Shown: one piece after another, positions 32,117 through 40,892 of the stretch
Position numbering within the stretch: the first letter of the stretch is position 1
Layout of the letters: each line of letters opens with the position of its first letter
DNA from: Candidatus Daviesbacteria bacterium
GTDB lineage: Bacteria > Patescibacteria > Microgenomatia > Daviesbacterales > UBA10151
Direction: 5' to 3'
Assembly (NCBI GenBank): GCA_028687915.1
Contig: JAQTZF010000001.1
Span: forward strand, 248,001 to 312,000
Length of the DNA: 64,000 bases
Translations under genes and position numbers: made by a program
The notes under the pieces: generated by a model
What the model saw: only the letters and a program-made list of their open reading frames with translations
What the model was told of the DNA's origin: nothing
The model's database searches: none

Positions 32117-32716
32117 TTATTCTATCATGTCTGCCAAGGTCTTTGGAAGATTGTTAGTTGAGTATATACCCTGGCGTAAGATTTCTATTCCTTCTTCACT
32201 AATTTTTATTAAAGTTGAAGGGTTTGATTCTAATGAACCTTGATCCTCATAAAAATCAACAGAATCATTAAAATATTCCTTAGCCTCAGCTATTGTTTTA
32301 GAATAAGGAAAACCCTCAATGTTAGCAGAGGGGGCAATAAGAGGACCAGTCTCCTTTAATATTTGAAGAAGCTCTGTGTTATCTGGAATTCTAAAAGCCA
32401 GGGAGTTAGTTCCACGATGAAGATAGGCAAAATCATTAGAGGAATTGGGTAAAATTACACTTACAGGATTTGGCCAGATTTTTTGTAGAAAATTAGATGT
32501 TTTATCATCAATATCAATTCCAAAAAGTTTTAATTCATCAATACTGGAGATTAAGATAATAAATGGTTTATCCGGGGATCTTTTACGAAGGGTATAGATT
32601 TTTTCCACTGTGTTTTTATTTAAAGCCAGCCCCACGATTCCATATTGGGTGTCTGTAGGTATTACACCAACACCGCCGTTTTTTAAAGTATCTATAATTT
32701 CTTCTCTAGTAGGCAT
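32117..32716 (-). CDS. tsaC: Threonylcarbamoyl-AMP synthase (Sua5/YrdC)
   Basis: 199 residues: GGVGVIPTDTQYGIVGLAL, LRKRSPDKPFIILISS, FLQKIWPNPVSVILPNS and APSANIEGFP are the YrdC-domain signatures. It makes threonylcarbamoyl-AMP for the t6A37 modification of ANN-decoding tRNAs. It lacks the C-terminal Sua5 domain, so it is the YrdC/TsaC form. Confidence 0.9.
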   Translation of the reverse strand: MPTREEIIDTLKNGGVGVIPTDTQYGIVGLALNKNTVEKIYTLRKRSPDKPFIILISSIDELKLFGIDIDDKTSNFLQKIWPNPVSVILPNSSNDFAYLHRGTNSLAFRIPDNTELLQILKETGPLIAPSANIEGFPYSKTIAEAKEYFNDSVDFYEDQGSLESNPSTLIKISEEGIEILRQGIYSTNNLPKTLADMIE

Positions 32717-32764
32717 AAATTCATTATATATTAATCATCAGTAATATTGTGTTAATATTATTTT

Positions 32765-35131
32765 ATGAGTCAAAAGTTTATTATTCCCATGGAAGAGCTT
32801 GGTATAGAAGATGTGCCTGAGGTAGGCGGAAAAAATGCATCTTTGGGTGAAATGATTCAGTATTTAGTTCCTAAAGGAATTAATGTGCCAGGTGGTTATG
32901 TAGTTACAGCCACAGCCTATCGTTACTTTCTTGAAGAAACTCCTTTAAAAGAATTTATAAAGAAAACCTTGGATGGATTAGATACTAGCAATATGGGTGA
33001 TTTAACCAAAAGAGCAAAACAGGTTAGAGACGCCATAGTGGCTACTCCTTTCCCAAAGGATTTAGAAGAGCAGATTGAGAATGCACATCGGGAGACAGAG
33101 AAAAAGTATGGTAAGGGGACTGATTTTGCAGTTAGATCATCTGCCACAGCTGAAGACTTACCAGATGCCTCATTTGCAGGGGAGCATGATACTTATCTTA
33201 ATATTAGAGGGGTCAATGAAACTGTTAAAGCAGTCAAACGTTGTATGGCATCTCTTTTTACAGCCCGCGCAATTTCATATAGAGTTGATAAAAAATTTGA
33301 CCATTTTTCTATTGCTTTATCAGTTGGAGTTCAAAGAATGGTTAGGTCAGACTTAGGTTGCTCTGGAGTTATGTTTACCCTGGATACTGAGTCAGGCTTT
33401 CCCGATCTAGTTATTATTAATGGATCCTGGGGGTTGGGAGAAATGATTGTACAGGGTGAAGTAACTCCTGATGAATTTTTAGTCTTTAAACCAACAAACG
33501 CGATTATTGAAAAAAGGTTTGGAGTTAAAAATCAAAAGATGGTTTACTCAGATACAACTCCTACTAAAATTGTTTCCACGAACGAAAAAGAAAGAGAAAC
33601 TTTTGTGTTATCTGATGAAGAAATATTAAAGTTGGCTTCCTGGGGAGTAGAGGTAGAAAAACATTATTCTAAAAAGCACGGTAAATGGACACCTATGGAT
33701 ACAGAGTGGGCAAAAGATGGTAAAACCGGAGAACTATTTATAATTCAGGCAAGACCAGAAACCATCCATTCCACCAGAGACTTTACTAAAGTTAAAGAAT
33801 ATATTAGAGAAGAAAATGGAACTGAGATTGTGAAAGGTGCATCTGTTGGTGGAAAAATTGCCACTGGTAAAGCTAGGGTAATTTTAGATCCTGATGATAT
33901 TAATAAATTTAAAGCAGGAGAAGTATTAGTTACAGTAATGACAGATCCTGATTGGGAGCCAATTATGAAAATTGCTGCAGGAATTGTAACTGATAAAGGA
34001 GGAAGGACCTCCCATGCAGCTATTGTTTCCCGTGAGTTAGGTATTCCTTGTATTGTAGGAAGTCTTAATGCAACAGAAAAAATAAAAACAGGTGATGAAG
34101 TTACAGTTGATACGTCGGGTTCTGATGGAATTGTTTTTGAAGGTTTCCTGAAATTTAAAGTGGTAGAACATGACACAAAGACATTACCAAAAACTAAAAC
34201 TCATATTATGATGAATATTGCCACACCTGATACTGCATTTGAAAAGTCTTTTCTTCCAAATTCAGGTGTAGGTTTGGCTCGGGAAGAATTTATTATTGCT
34301 TCAATTGGAATTCATCCTAATGCATTACTCAATTATCAAAAGTTAACACCTAGCTTAAAAAAGAAAATTGATGAAAAAACTTTTGGATATCCTGATAAGG
34401 TTAAATATTATGTTGATCAGCTATCCTATGGTATTGGTAAAATTGGAGCTGCTTTTTATCCAAAACCAGTGATTGTCAGGTTTTCTGATTTTAAAACTAA
34501 TGAATATGGAACATTACTTGGAGGAGAAGAATATGAACCAAAAGAAGAAAATCCAATGATTGGTTGGAGAGGTGCCTCACGTTATTACCATCCAGAATTT
34601 ACCAAGGCTTTTGAGCTGGAAGTAATTGCCATGAAAAAGGTTAGGGAAGAAATGGGTTTGGTTAATGTTATGGCAATGATTCCGTTTTGCCGAACAGTTG
34701 AAGAGGGTAAAAAAGTTGTTGATCTGATAGAAAAGTATGGCTTAAAAAGATCTTCTGATTTTAAGATTTATGTTATGTGTGAGATTCCGGCCAATGTTAT
34801 TTTGGCTGATGAATTCTTAGAAGTTTTTGATGGAATGTCGATTGGATCAAATGATTTAACACAGCTTACTTTAGGAATAGACCGCGATGGAAATGAATTA
34901 ATTAAATCGATCAGTAATGAAAAAGATGAAGCAGTTAAAAAACTTATTACTGATGTTATAAGAAAATGTAAAGCAAAAAATAAGTACATTGGTATTTGCG
35001 GGCAAGCACCATCTGATTATCCGGATTTTGCTCAGTTTTTAGTTAAAGAAGGAATTGAGAGTATGTCCTTAAATCCTGATTCTGTTATAAATACAATTGT
35101 TAAAATCCACGATCAAGAAAATAAGAATTGA
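32765..35131 (+). CDS. ppsA: Phosphoenolpyruvate synthase
   Basis: 788 residues with the three expected domains. The N-terminal ATP-grasp part has VGGKNASLGEMIQ and AVRSSATAEDLPDASFAGEH. The swivelling domain has the catalytic His in GGRTSHAAIVSRELGIPCIV. The C-terminal TIM barrel has GVGLAREEF, VRFSDFKTNEY, SIGSNDLTQL and the Cys in IGICGQAPSD. Catalyses pyruvate + ATP + H2O to PEP + AMP + Pi. In CPR-like lineages it may run toward pyruvate and ATP. A TAATAT box 6 nt before the ATG suggests a leaderless mRNA. Confidence 0.96.
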   Translation: MSQKFIIPMEELGIEDVPEVGGKNASLGEMIQYLVPKGINVPGGYVVTATAYRYFLEETPLKEFIKKTLDGLDTSNMGDLTKRAKQVRDAIVATPFPKDLEEQIENAHRETEKKYGKGTDFAVRSSATAEDLPDASFAGEHDTYLNIRGVNETVKAVKRCMASLFTARAISYRVDKKFDHFSIALSVGVQRMVRSDLGCSGVMFTLDTESGFPDLVIINGSWGLGEMIVQGEVTPDEFLVFKPTNAIIEKRFGVKNQKMVYSDTTPTKIVSTNEKERETFVLSDEEILKLASWGVEVEKHYSKKHGKWTPMDTEWAKDGKTGELFIIQARPETIHSTRDFTKVKEYIREENGTEIVKGASVGGKIATGKARVILDPDDINKFKAGEVLVTVMTDPDWEPIMKIAAGIVTDKGGRTSHAAIVSRELGIPCIVGSLNATEKIKTGDEVTVDTSGSDGIVFEGFLKFKVVEHDTKTLPKTKTHIMMNIATPDTAFEKSFLPNSGVGLAREEFIIASIGIHPNALLNYQKLTPSLKKKIDEKTFGYPDKVKYYVDQLSYGIGKIGAAFYPKPVIVRFSDFKTNEYGTLLGGEEYEPKEENPMIGWRGASRYYHPEFTKAFELEVIAMKKVREEMGLVNVMAMIPFCRTVEEGKKVVDLIEKYGLKRSSDFKIYVMCEIPANVILADEFLEVFDGMSIGSNDLTQLTLGIDRDGNELIKSISNEKDEAVKKLITDVIRKCKAKNKYIGICGQAPSDYPDFAQFLVKEGIESMSLNPDSVINTIVKIHDQENKN

Positions 35132-35162
35132 GATTTAAGAGTTAAGAATGTAGAATTGTGAA

Positions 35163-36374
35163 ATGAAAATAGATGACATCTCCCTAAAGATTATTCCTGA
35201 TTCCCGTGGAAAAGATACTATAGAAGTTGAATTTGATGATGAAGGTAACAAAGTCTTTGATAGTGTTCCTTCTGGTAAGAGTACTGGTTCAAATGAAGTT
35301 GTGGTTTTACCACCAAGCCAGGAGAAAGAAATTCTAAGTTACATTGAACCACTTATTAAAGAAAAAGATTTTCAATCCTTGGAGGAATTTGATAAATTCT
35401 TGATTGATTTGGATAACACTTCAGATAAGCATAAATTAGGCGGAAATTTAATGTTGGCTTTAAGTATTGGTTTTACAAAGTTATTAGCTAAAACACAGAA
35501 TAAAGAAATCTATCAGTTAATTGCTGAAATTGCTAACCATAAAGTTGAAAGATTGCCTTTATGTTTTTTTAATGTGATAAATGGAGGGTTACATGCTAAG
35601 GACTCTTTGCCATATCAAGAATATATGTTTGTCCCACAAAATGAACTTCCATCACAAAACCTAAATTCTGTGATGTTGTTACTGAAAGAACTAGGGGAGT
35701 ATATTCACCAAAAATATGAACATTTAAGAATGGGGGATGAAGGTGGGTATGAAATATCAGAAAAAGATCCAGAAGTAGGCCTTAAGGTGTTAAGTGAAGT
35801 AATGAAACGCTGTAATCAAGTGAATGCAAAAATAAGTTTAGATGTAGCTGCTTCTTCCTTTTACAAAGATGGGCTTTATTTAGTTGGAGATAAAGTTCAA
35901 ACGAAAAGTCAGCTCCTAGGAACCTATCAACAAATCATTGATAAATACCAGATGCTTTCTATTGAAGATCCTTTTGATGAAAAAGATGAGACAGGTTTTC
36001 AGGAAATTACAGCAAAAGTTGGTAAAAAAGTTTGGATTGTTGGGGATGACTTAACTACTACAAGTCCAGAGCGTATTAAGATAATGGAAGAAAACAAAGC
36101 CTGTAATGCTGTAATTATTAAACCAAACCAAATTGGAACTGTTTCTGAAGCTTTAGAGGCTGTGAGACTTGCTAAAAGTTATAATTGGAAAGTTATTGTT
36201 TCTCATAGATCTGGTGAGACAATGGATACTTTTATTGCAGATTTAGCTGTAGGGGTTGGAGCAGATGGGCTTAAAAGTGGTTGTCCATTACAAAAAGAAC
36301 GTTTAGTAAAATATCAAAGATTAATAGAAATAGAAAAATTAATCAGTGAAAAAATACCAGTAAATAAAAGCTAA
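35163..36374 (+). CDS. eno: Enolase, shortened form
   Basis: 403 residues against a usual ~430. Active-site elements are present: SGKSTGSNE loop, FNVINGGLHAKDSLPYQEYM, MGDEGGY, metal ligands in SIEDPFDEKDE and VGDDLTTT, catalytic Lys in IIKPNQIGT, SHRSGET and LKSGCPLQKERLVKYQ. The N-terminal domain is shortened and diverged. It converts 2-phosphoglycerate to PEP and follows the PEP synthase by 31 bp, so the pair forms a PEP node. The end overlaps a convergent small membrane gene by 36 bp. Confidence 0.92.
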   Translation: MKIDDISLKIIPDSRGKDTIEVEFDDEGNKVFDSVPSGKSTGSNEVVVLPPSQEKEILSYIEPLIKEKDFQSLEEFDKFLIDLDNTSDKHKLGGNLMLALSIGFTKLLAKTQNKEIYQLIAEIANHKVERLPLCFFNVINGGLHAKDSLPYQEYMFVPQNELPSQNLNSVMLLLKELGEYIHQKYEHLRMGDEGGYEISEKDPEVGLKVLSEVMKRCNQVNAKISLDVAASSFYKDGLYLVGDKVQTKSQLLGTYQQIIDKYQMLSIEDPFDEKDETGFQEITAKVGKKVWIVGDDLTTTSPERIKIMEENKACNAVIIKPNQIGTVSEALEAVRLAKSYNWKVIVSHRSGETMDTFIADLAVGVGADGLKSGCPLQKERLVKYQRLIEIEKLISEKIPVNKS

Positions 36375-36575
36375 AGGTAAGAGGGCAAAACCAGTGTACA
36401 CTCCGATAGAATACAAATCTAAATTTCCGATTCTGTTTAGAAACAAAAAACTAGGATCAACAATGTCCCACAACAGTGGTTGATTTTTTAAAGTAAGTAA
36501 GACAACTGGAAAAAAGAATATTGCCAAGGTTCCAATTACTAAGAATACTAGAATCTGTAGAGGGCTTTTTTTCAT
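36339..36575 (-). CDS. Two-helix membrane protein next to hypC
   Basis: 78 residues with two membrane helices (~8-28 and ~56-75) and a loop with WDIVDPSFLFLNRIGNLDLY. No family recognised. It starts 1 bp after the hypC stop on the same strand, so it is co-transcribed. It could anchor or assist the hydrogenase; that is only context. Confidence 0.5.
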   Translation of the reverse strand: MKKSPLQILVFLVIGTLAIFFFPVVLLTLKNQPLLWDIVDPSFLFLNRIGNLDLYSIGVYTGFALLPLAFIYWYFFTD

Positions 36576-36576
36576 T

Positions 36577-36780
36577 TTAACTACTTTTCCATGCGTTCAA
36601 TGCCATTTTAGCTTCTTTGGGAGTAAGGATTTGTATGACAATTCCCATTTGGACTAAAACCCAATCTCCAACCTTAATTTTTTCATCACCTACCAAAATC
36701 TGGCGTACTTCTTGTTCGTATTGAACTAAAACTTCTTTGCCTATAATACTTTTTATTTTGCCCGGAACAGCTAAGCACAT
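36577..36780 (-). CDS. hypC: Hydrogenase maturation chaperone HypC
   Basis: 67 residues from the ATG at 36780, which gives MCLAVPGKIKSIIGKEVLVQ with the essential Cys2; a longer frame upstream is not needed. GDWVLVQMGIVIQILTPKEA is the conserved barrel. HypC carries the Fe(CN)2CO precursor to the large subunit. It is divergent from the hydrogenase genes with a 46-bp gap that must hold both promoters. HypA, B, D, E and F are not in this window. Confidence 0.93.
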   Translation of the reverse strand: MCLAVPGKIKSIIGKEVLVQYEQEVRQILVGDEKIKVGDWVLVQMGIVIQILTPKEAKMALNAWKSS

Positions 36781-36826
36781 ATTTATACATATTAACATAT
36801 AAGAGGTACTCTGATAGAGTTGATAT

Positions 36827-37312
36827 ATGGCAAATAATAAATTAATTGTAGGGTGGTTTTCATTCACTTGTTCAGAGGATAGTACAATTTTATTTACAGA
36901 ACTTTTAAATGATAATTTTGATAAGTGGCGTAACTTAGTGGAATTTAGATATTTAAAGGCTTTAAAGACAAAAAATTATATAAAAAATCTAGATGTTTCA
37001 TTTATCGAAGGAGCTATTTCATCTGAGTCTCAGGCCAATGAGGCAAAAAAAATTAGAGAAAACTCAAAGGTAGTGGTGGCAATTGGTTCCTGTGCTTGCA
37101 CGGGTATGCCTTCCGCTTCCCGTAATTCATTGGGTAGTGATGAAATTAATGAAAAAATGAAATGGTATATGAGCCATTTTAACTACAACCAAAAGGTACA
37201 AAAATTACCTGATGTAATTAAGGTTGATGATATGGTTAATAGTTGTCCAATGGATAAAGATACTTTTATTGAAATTTTAGAAAAGTATTTAAAAATATTT
37301 AATGTAGTTTAA
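36827..37312 (+). CDS. NiFe hydrogenase small subunit, short form
   Basis: 161 residues, the size of small subunits that hold one proximal [4Fe-4S] cluster (HoxY-like, group 3/4). VGWFSFTCSED opens it, VAIGSCACTGMPSA follows, then VNSCPMD. It contains only four Cys: C15, C89, C91 and C140. The usual CxxC near the N-terminus is C15-S-E-D18, so ligation must differ or use D18 or C91. It lies 4 bp before the large subunit. No signal peptide, so cytoplasmic. Confidence 0.85.
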   Translation: MANNKLIVGWFSFTCSEDSTILFTELLNDNFDKWRNLVEFRYLKALKTKNYIKNLDVSFIEGAISSESQANEAKKIRENSKVVVAIGSCACTGMPSASRNSLGSDEINEKMKWYMSHFNYNQKVQKLPDVIKVDDMVNSCPMDKDTFIEILEKYLKIFNVV

Positions 37313-37316
37313 CTTT

Positions 37317-38618
37317 ATGCATAGTGGCAATATTACAATTGAAAATTTAACTAAAATTGAAGGGACTGCTGGTCTTTCGGTAACAGTGGAGAACGGAAAA
37401 GTAACAGATCTAAAATTTATTATTAAAGATTACAGAAGATTTTACATAGAAGCAGTTAAGGGAAAGCCTGCTATTGCTGCACCATCTTTTTTGTCCAGGA
37501 TTTGTGGTACTTGTTCAGTGGCTCATTTATTTGCATCAATTGAAGCGATTGAAAAGTCTCAGGGTATAAAAGTTTCAGAGCAAACTAGATTGCTTCGAAG
37601 ATTAGCTTATGATGGTTTGATGATTCGTGATCACGCTCTACACCTTTATTTTTTTGTCTTACCGGATATTTTAGGTATTGATTCAATTTTAGATATTCCG
37701 GATGACGCAGAAAATTTAGGACATATATTACTACATGATTCTTTTGATATTAAAAGACTTGGATCAGATATTACTAATGCCATAATTGGAGCTGCAATTC
37801 ATGCACCCTTTCCAGCTGTTGGAGGATTTTTAAAAAACCCTGATCCAACTACATTTCCTGGTTTAATTTTTAGATTGGAAAATATTAGAACACAAGTACT
37901 TCGGGGAATAAAAGTTTTTTATGAAAACACTGATAGCTTAATTCGCAACTCAGATTATTTATGTCTGAGGGATGAGTTGGGTTTTAATTTTTTAGAAGGT
38001 GAAATTATTAATTCCAGTGGAAAAAGAATTCCAGAAAATAAATTTCATGACTTTTTAAAGTCTGTGGTTATTCCTTATTCTCAAGCAGAGGGATATGTAT
38101 TTTCAGATACACATGATGATTATTTGGTGGGGTCACTAGCAAGAGTTAATTTTAATAAGGAATTGTTAAATGAAAGAACAAAAAAAGACACAGAAAAATA
38201 TTTATCTGTTTTTCCTTCAAATAATGTTTACCATAATAATTTAGCTCAGGCAATTGAGATTTTACAATGTGTAGATGATGCTTTAGATATTTTAAAAACT
38301 ATTAAGGTTATGAATGAACAGCCGGTTCGACATCCATTAACTGCAGGTAAAGGAGTTGGTGTGGTAGAAGCGCCGAGGGGTATTTTATATCATTATGTAG
38401 AAGTGGATAACAAAGGAATGATTATCGATTATGATGTAATAGTACCTACAGCTCAAAATCAAATTAATATAGAAAATGATTTAAAAAAATATTTTAATGA
38501 AAACCTAGCCAAAGATGAGGAAACTTTAAGGTTGGAAGCAGAAAAAATTATTCGAGCTTATGATCCTTGTATGTCTTGTGCTACTAACTTCTTAAAAATT
38601 GAGTGGATTAAATTGTAA
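37317..38618 (+). CDS. NiFe hydrogenase large subunit
   Basis: 433 residues. L1 motif RICGTCSVAH (C63, C66, H70) and L2 motif DPCMSCAT (C418, C421) hold the NiFe site; GNITIENLTKIEGTAGLSV opens it as in group 3 enzymes. The position after CAT that is usually His or Arg is Asn424, followed by a 9-residue tail FLKIEWIKL that would be removed on maturation. Likely a cytoplasmic H2-producing or bidirectional enzyme coupled to ferredoxin or NAD(P)H. The last 61 bp overlap the protease gene on the other strand. Confidence 0.92.
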   Translation: MHSGNITIENLTKIEGTAGLSVTVENGKVTDLKFIIKDYRRFYIEAVKGKPAIAAPSFLSRICGTCSVAHLFASIEAIEKSQGIKVSEQTRLLRRLAYDGLMIRDHALHLYFFVLPDILGIDSILDIPDDAENLGHILLHDSFDIKRLGSDITNAIIGAAIHAPFPAVGGFLKNPDPTTFPGLIFRLENIRTQVLRGIKVFYENTDSLIRNSDYLCLRDELGFNFLEGEIINSSGKRIPENKFHDFLKSVVIPYSQAEGYVFSDTHDDYLVGSLARVNFNKELLNERTKKDTEKYLSVFPSNNVYHNNLAQAIEILQCVDDALDILKTIKVMNEQPVRHPLTAGKGVGVVEAPRGILYHYVEVDNKGMIIDYDVIVPTAQNQINIENDLKKYFNENLAKDEETLRLEAEKIIRAYDPCMSCATNFLKIEWIKL

Positions 38619-38959
38619 TCAATTGATTTGCTTTGAGGTAATCCAATTACTGTAATATTTTTCAATTTACCCAGTTTTTGCAAATAGGCAAGCTGAAATC
38701 CCAAATCAAAATCATGAACAGAAATAGATTTTGAAAAAATTAATTTATCTAAAAAAGTTTCATCAAAAACTGTAACCTCATTAATGCCTTGGATGGTATC
38801 TAAGATTATTACGTTTTTTTTATCAGCAAAGGGTAAATCTTCGTTAGGAGCCACAACAATAAAGTTAAGATTAGTTATTTTACCCTTAATCTTTCGCAAA
38901 ACTTTAAAGGCAAGATTATCTTCTGCTATATCTTTATTTCCAAAAATATAAATATCCAT
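38558..38959 (-). CDS. Hydrogenase maturation protease (HycI/HybD-like)
   Basis: 133 residues, slightly short. IYIFGNKDIAEDNLAF fits the GN...(E/D)D start; E13, D54 (VIILDTIQG) and H82 (SVHDFDLG) match the three nickel-binding positions of the family. The enzyme clips the large-subunit tail after nickel insertion. It is encoded opposite to the large subunit, and its C-terminal codons are antisense to the L2 motif and cleavage site. Its own start at 38959 is 28 bp from the divergent DUF6390 gene. Confidence 0.72.
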   Translation of the reverse strand: MDIYIFGNKDIAEDNLAFKVLRKIKGKITNLNFIVVAPNEDLPFADKKNVIILDTIQGINEVTVFDETFLDKLIFSKSISVHDFDLGFQLAYLQKLGKLKNITVIGLPQSKSIDYNLIHSIFKKLVAQDIQGS

Positions 38960-38987
38960 CTCTTGTATTTTATACTATCTGAAGAAT

Positions 38988-39707
38988 ATGATTAAACCTC
39001 AAATGGATATAAAAGCTTTACAACTTGGATCTAGATTTTCAATAAGTCCCAATAGCCTTGGTTATTGTGGAAGAAAGAGTGCAATAACTGTCACAGAAAA
39101 TTGTGTAATTAACAATGTCTGTGACAAAGTAGAAGAGGAATTTAGTAACTTTATTGGCCTAAACCCATATTTAGAAACATTATCTAAAGTTCTAAATTCA
39201 TCAAAATCATCTTATGAGGTAATAGAGGGTTATTGGCTGGGAAATGATAATTTAAAAAAAGCCAGCATAGGTGATTATGAAATATTACTTGCTAACTTTT
39301 TAAAGCAGGGTATTCCAGAATTTTTTGTTAAAGAGTTAGAGAATAAAAAGCCAAAACAATTTATTCCTTTTCATCTATTTCAGGTCTTACATGTTGGTGT
39401 AGGGAAGGTAAGCGGTTCAGTTCCTTTTAATCTAGAAACTATAAATCAGTGTATGATTCGATGGGGTAAGGTTACAAAAATTAATAAAAATCTGGCAACA
39501 ATAAAGTTAAACTCTTTAAAAAGTGAAAAAGACAAATACAGTTTAATTTTTATAGAAGATCAATTCCCAATTAACCAAGATTTTACCCCCAGTCTTAAAG
39601 TAGGGGACACAGTAGCAGTACATTGGAAAATGATAGCAAAGATTTTAACTAAAAAAGAGGAATCTAATTTATCTTTTTGGACGAAAGAAGTATTGAAGGG
39701 TTTTTAG
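38988..39707 (+). CDS. DUF6390 hydrogenase-associated protein with HypC-like C-terminus
   Basis: 239 residues. SPNSLGYCGRKSA, VIEGYWLGN, PFHLFQVLHVGVGKV and INQCMIRWGKV match my recollection of DUF6390, found next to NiFe hydrogenases. The last ~70 residues (MIRWGKVTKI to HWKMIAKILTKKEESN) resemble the HypC beta-barrel: compare VGDTVAVHWKMIAKILTKKE here with the VGDWVLVQMGIVIQILTPKE of the hypC gene. A maturation role is likely. It overlaps the convergent EamA gene by 44 bp. Confidence 0.65.
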   Translation: MIKPQMDIKALQLGSRFSISPNSLGYCGRKSAITVTENCVINNVCDKVEEEFSNFIGLNPYLETLSKVLNSSKSSYEVIEGYWLGNDNLKKASIGDYEILLANFLKQGIPEFFVKELENKKPKQFIPFHLFQVLHVGVGKVSGSVPFNLETINQCMIRWGKVTKINKNLATIKLNSLKSEKDKYSLIFIEDQFPINQDFTPSLKVGDTVAVHWKMIAKILTKKEESNLSFWTKEVLKGF

Positions 39708-40587
39708 CAACTGAGATATATAATAAACCAACACCTAAGATTATAAAAATAGCTTGAACACCCATTAACTGATTCCAGACATGTGTTATAAAAATTGCCG
39801 AAAGAATATTAGTTATCAGAGTAGATGCAACTAGAATTGAAGTGACTGTGATAGCCGGAGCTAATTTTAATGCTCTGTACCAGCTCATTATGTATGCAAG
39901 TAAAGTGAGGGCTGTTAGTATGATCCAAAACCATTGAGTAGTGGAAAGACCTGTTATCTGATAAAAACCAGCTGGTGAAGTTAAGAGGGTTGCGCCAAGT
40001 AATATTAATCCACCAAATAACATCCTGGCTAAAATTAAAATGTCTGAATCAATACCTGGTAATACTTTTTTAGCAAGAATTGTTTCTACTGCCCAAAATA
40101 GTGTTGCAATAAATACTAATACCTCACCTGTTGAAAGCTGGAAACCTTTAAAACCTCCAATAATAAAGTTACTTAGAAATAATAATGTTATTGCGATAAT
40201 TTGTAGCTTTGATAGTTTTTCTTTAAGTAATGGTATAGCTAAAACTGCTACCCATAATACTAAAGTTTTTTGTAAGATTGCTGCGTTAACTGCAGGTATT
40301 TGTGAAAGGCCTGTAAAAAATAAATAAAAGGGAATAGATCCACCTATAATTCCAATTAAGAATAAATATATTAAATTTTTTTTATTTAGTTTATTAATAA
40401 GCTGCCACTTTTTTGTGATAAGAAAAAAGCAAATTATAAGTATTCCAACTAGTAGATTTTTAGTGGTTGTAAAAACTAAGGGAGAAGAAATGCTGGATAC
40501 TGCAAACTTATTAATAAAAATGGATACTCCAGAAATAAAAGCTGCAAGTAAGGCAAGATGTACCCCTTTAGTTTGTATTGAATTCAT
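39664..40587 (-). CDS. EamA/DMT family transporter
   Basis: 307 residues from the ATG at 40587, giving MNSIQTKGVHLALLAAFISG. Ten membrane helices in two homologous EamA halves (~5-140 and ~150-290), with IGGSIPFYLFFTGLSQIPA and WYRALKLAPAITVTSILVAS as the conserved ends of each half. Exports or imports a small metabolite that cannot be named. Begins 1 bp after the ferredoxin stop, so the two share a transcript. Confidence 0.9.
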   Translation of the reverse strand: MNSIQTKGVHLALLAAFISGVSIFINKFAVSSISSPLVFTTTKNLLVGILIICFFLITKKWQLINKLNKKNLIYLFLIGIIGGSIPFYLFFTGLSQIPAVNAAILQKTLVLWVAVLAIPLLKEKLSKLQIIAITLLFLSNFIIGGFKGFQLSTGEVLVFIATLFWAVETILAKKVLPGIDSDILILARMLFGGLILLGATLLTSPAGFYQITGLSTTQWFWIILTALTLLAYIMSWYRALKLAPAITVTSILVASTLITNILSAIFITHVWNQLMGVQAIFIILGVGLLYISVAKNPSILLSSKKIN

Positions 40588-40588
40588 T

Positions 40589-40843
40589 TTAAACTGGCCA
40601 GATTTGTTTTCCTGACTCCGTATCAATAACAACAATAGCCTGAGTAGGGCATGCTTGGGCAGCTAGTAATATGTTTTCTGGTGTGTCAGTGCTTCCTTCT
40701 GTGATGACAGCTTTTTTTTCTTCATCAAGTGTAAATGTAGCAGGAGAAACTCCAACACAGGCTGCTGCACTAATACAAAGAGAACGAATAACTTTTACTT
40801 TGTATTTACCAATGGTTACTTCTTTATCTTGAGATGGGTCCAT
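40589..40843 (-). CDS. Ferredoxin with three-Cys N-terminal cluster motif
   Basis: 84 residues from the ATG at 40843 (MDPSQDKEVTIGKYKVKVIR), the shortest start that keeps the domain; upstream ATGs run into the divergent promoter. The motif LCISAAACVGVSPATF has Ala at the second Cys position (CxxAxxC), with a later Cys-Pro (AQACPTQAI). That pattern suits a [3Fe-4S] or a [4Fe-4S] with a non-Cys ligand. A plausible electron carrier between the 2-oxoacid oxidoreductase, the flavodomain and the hydrogenase. Confidence 0.82.
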   Translation of the reverse strand: MDPSQDKEVTIGKYKVKVIRSLCISAAACVGVSPATFTLDEEKKAVITEGSTDTPENILLAAQACPTQAIVVIDTESGKQIWPV

Positions 40844-40892
40844 AACAATAACATTAAGTGTTTTGGGGACATTTTTCAAGACAGTATATTGG

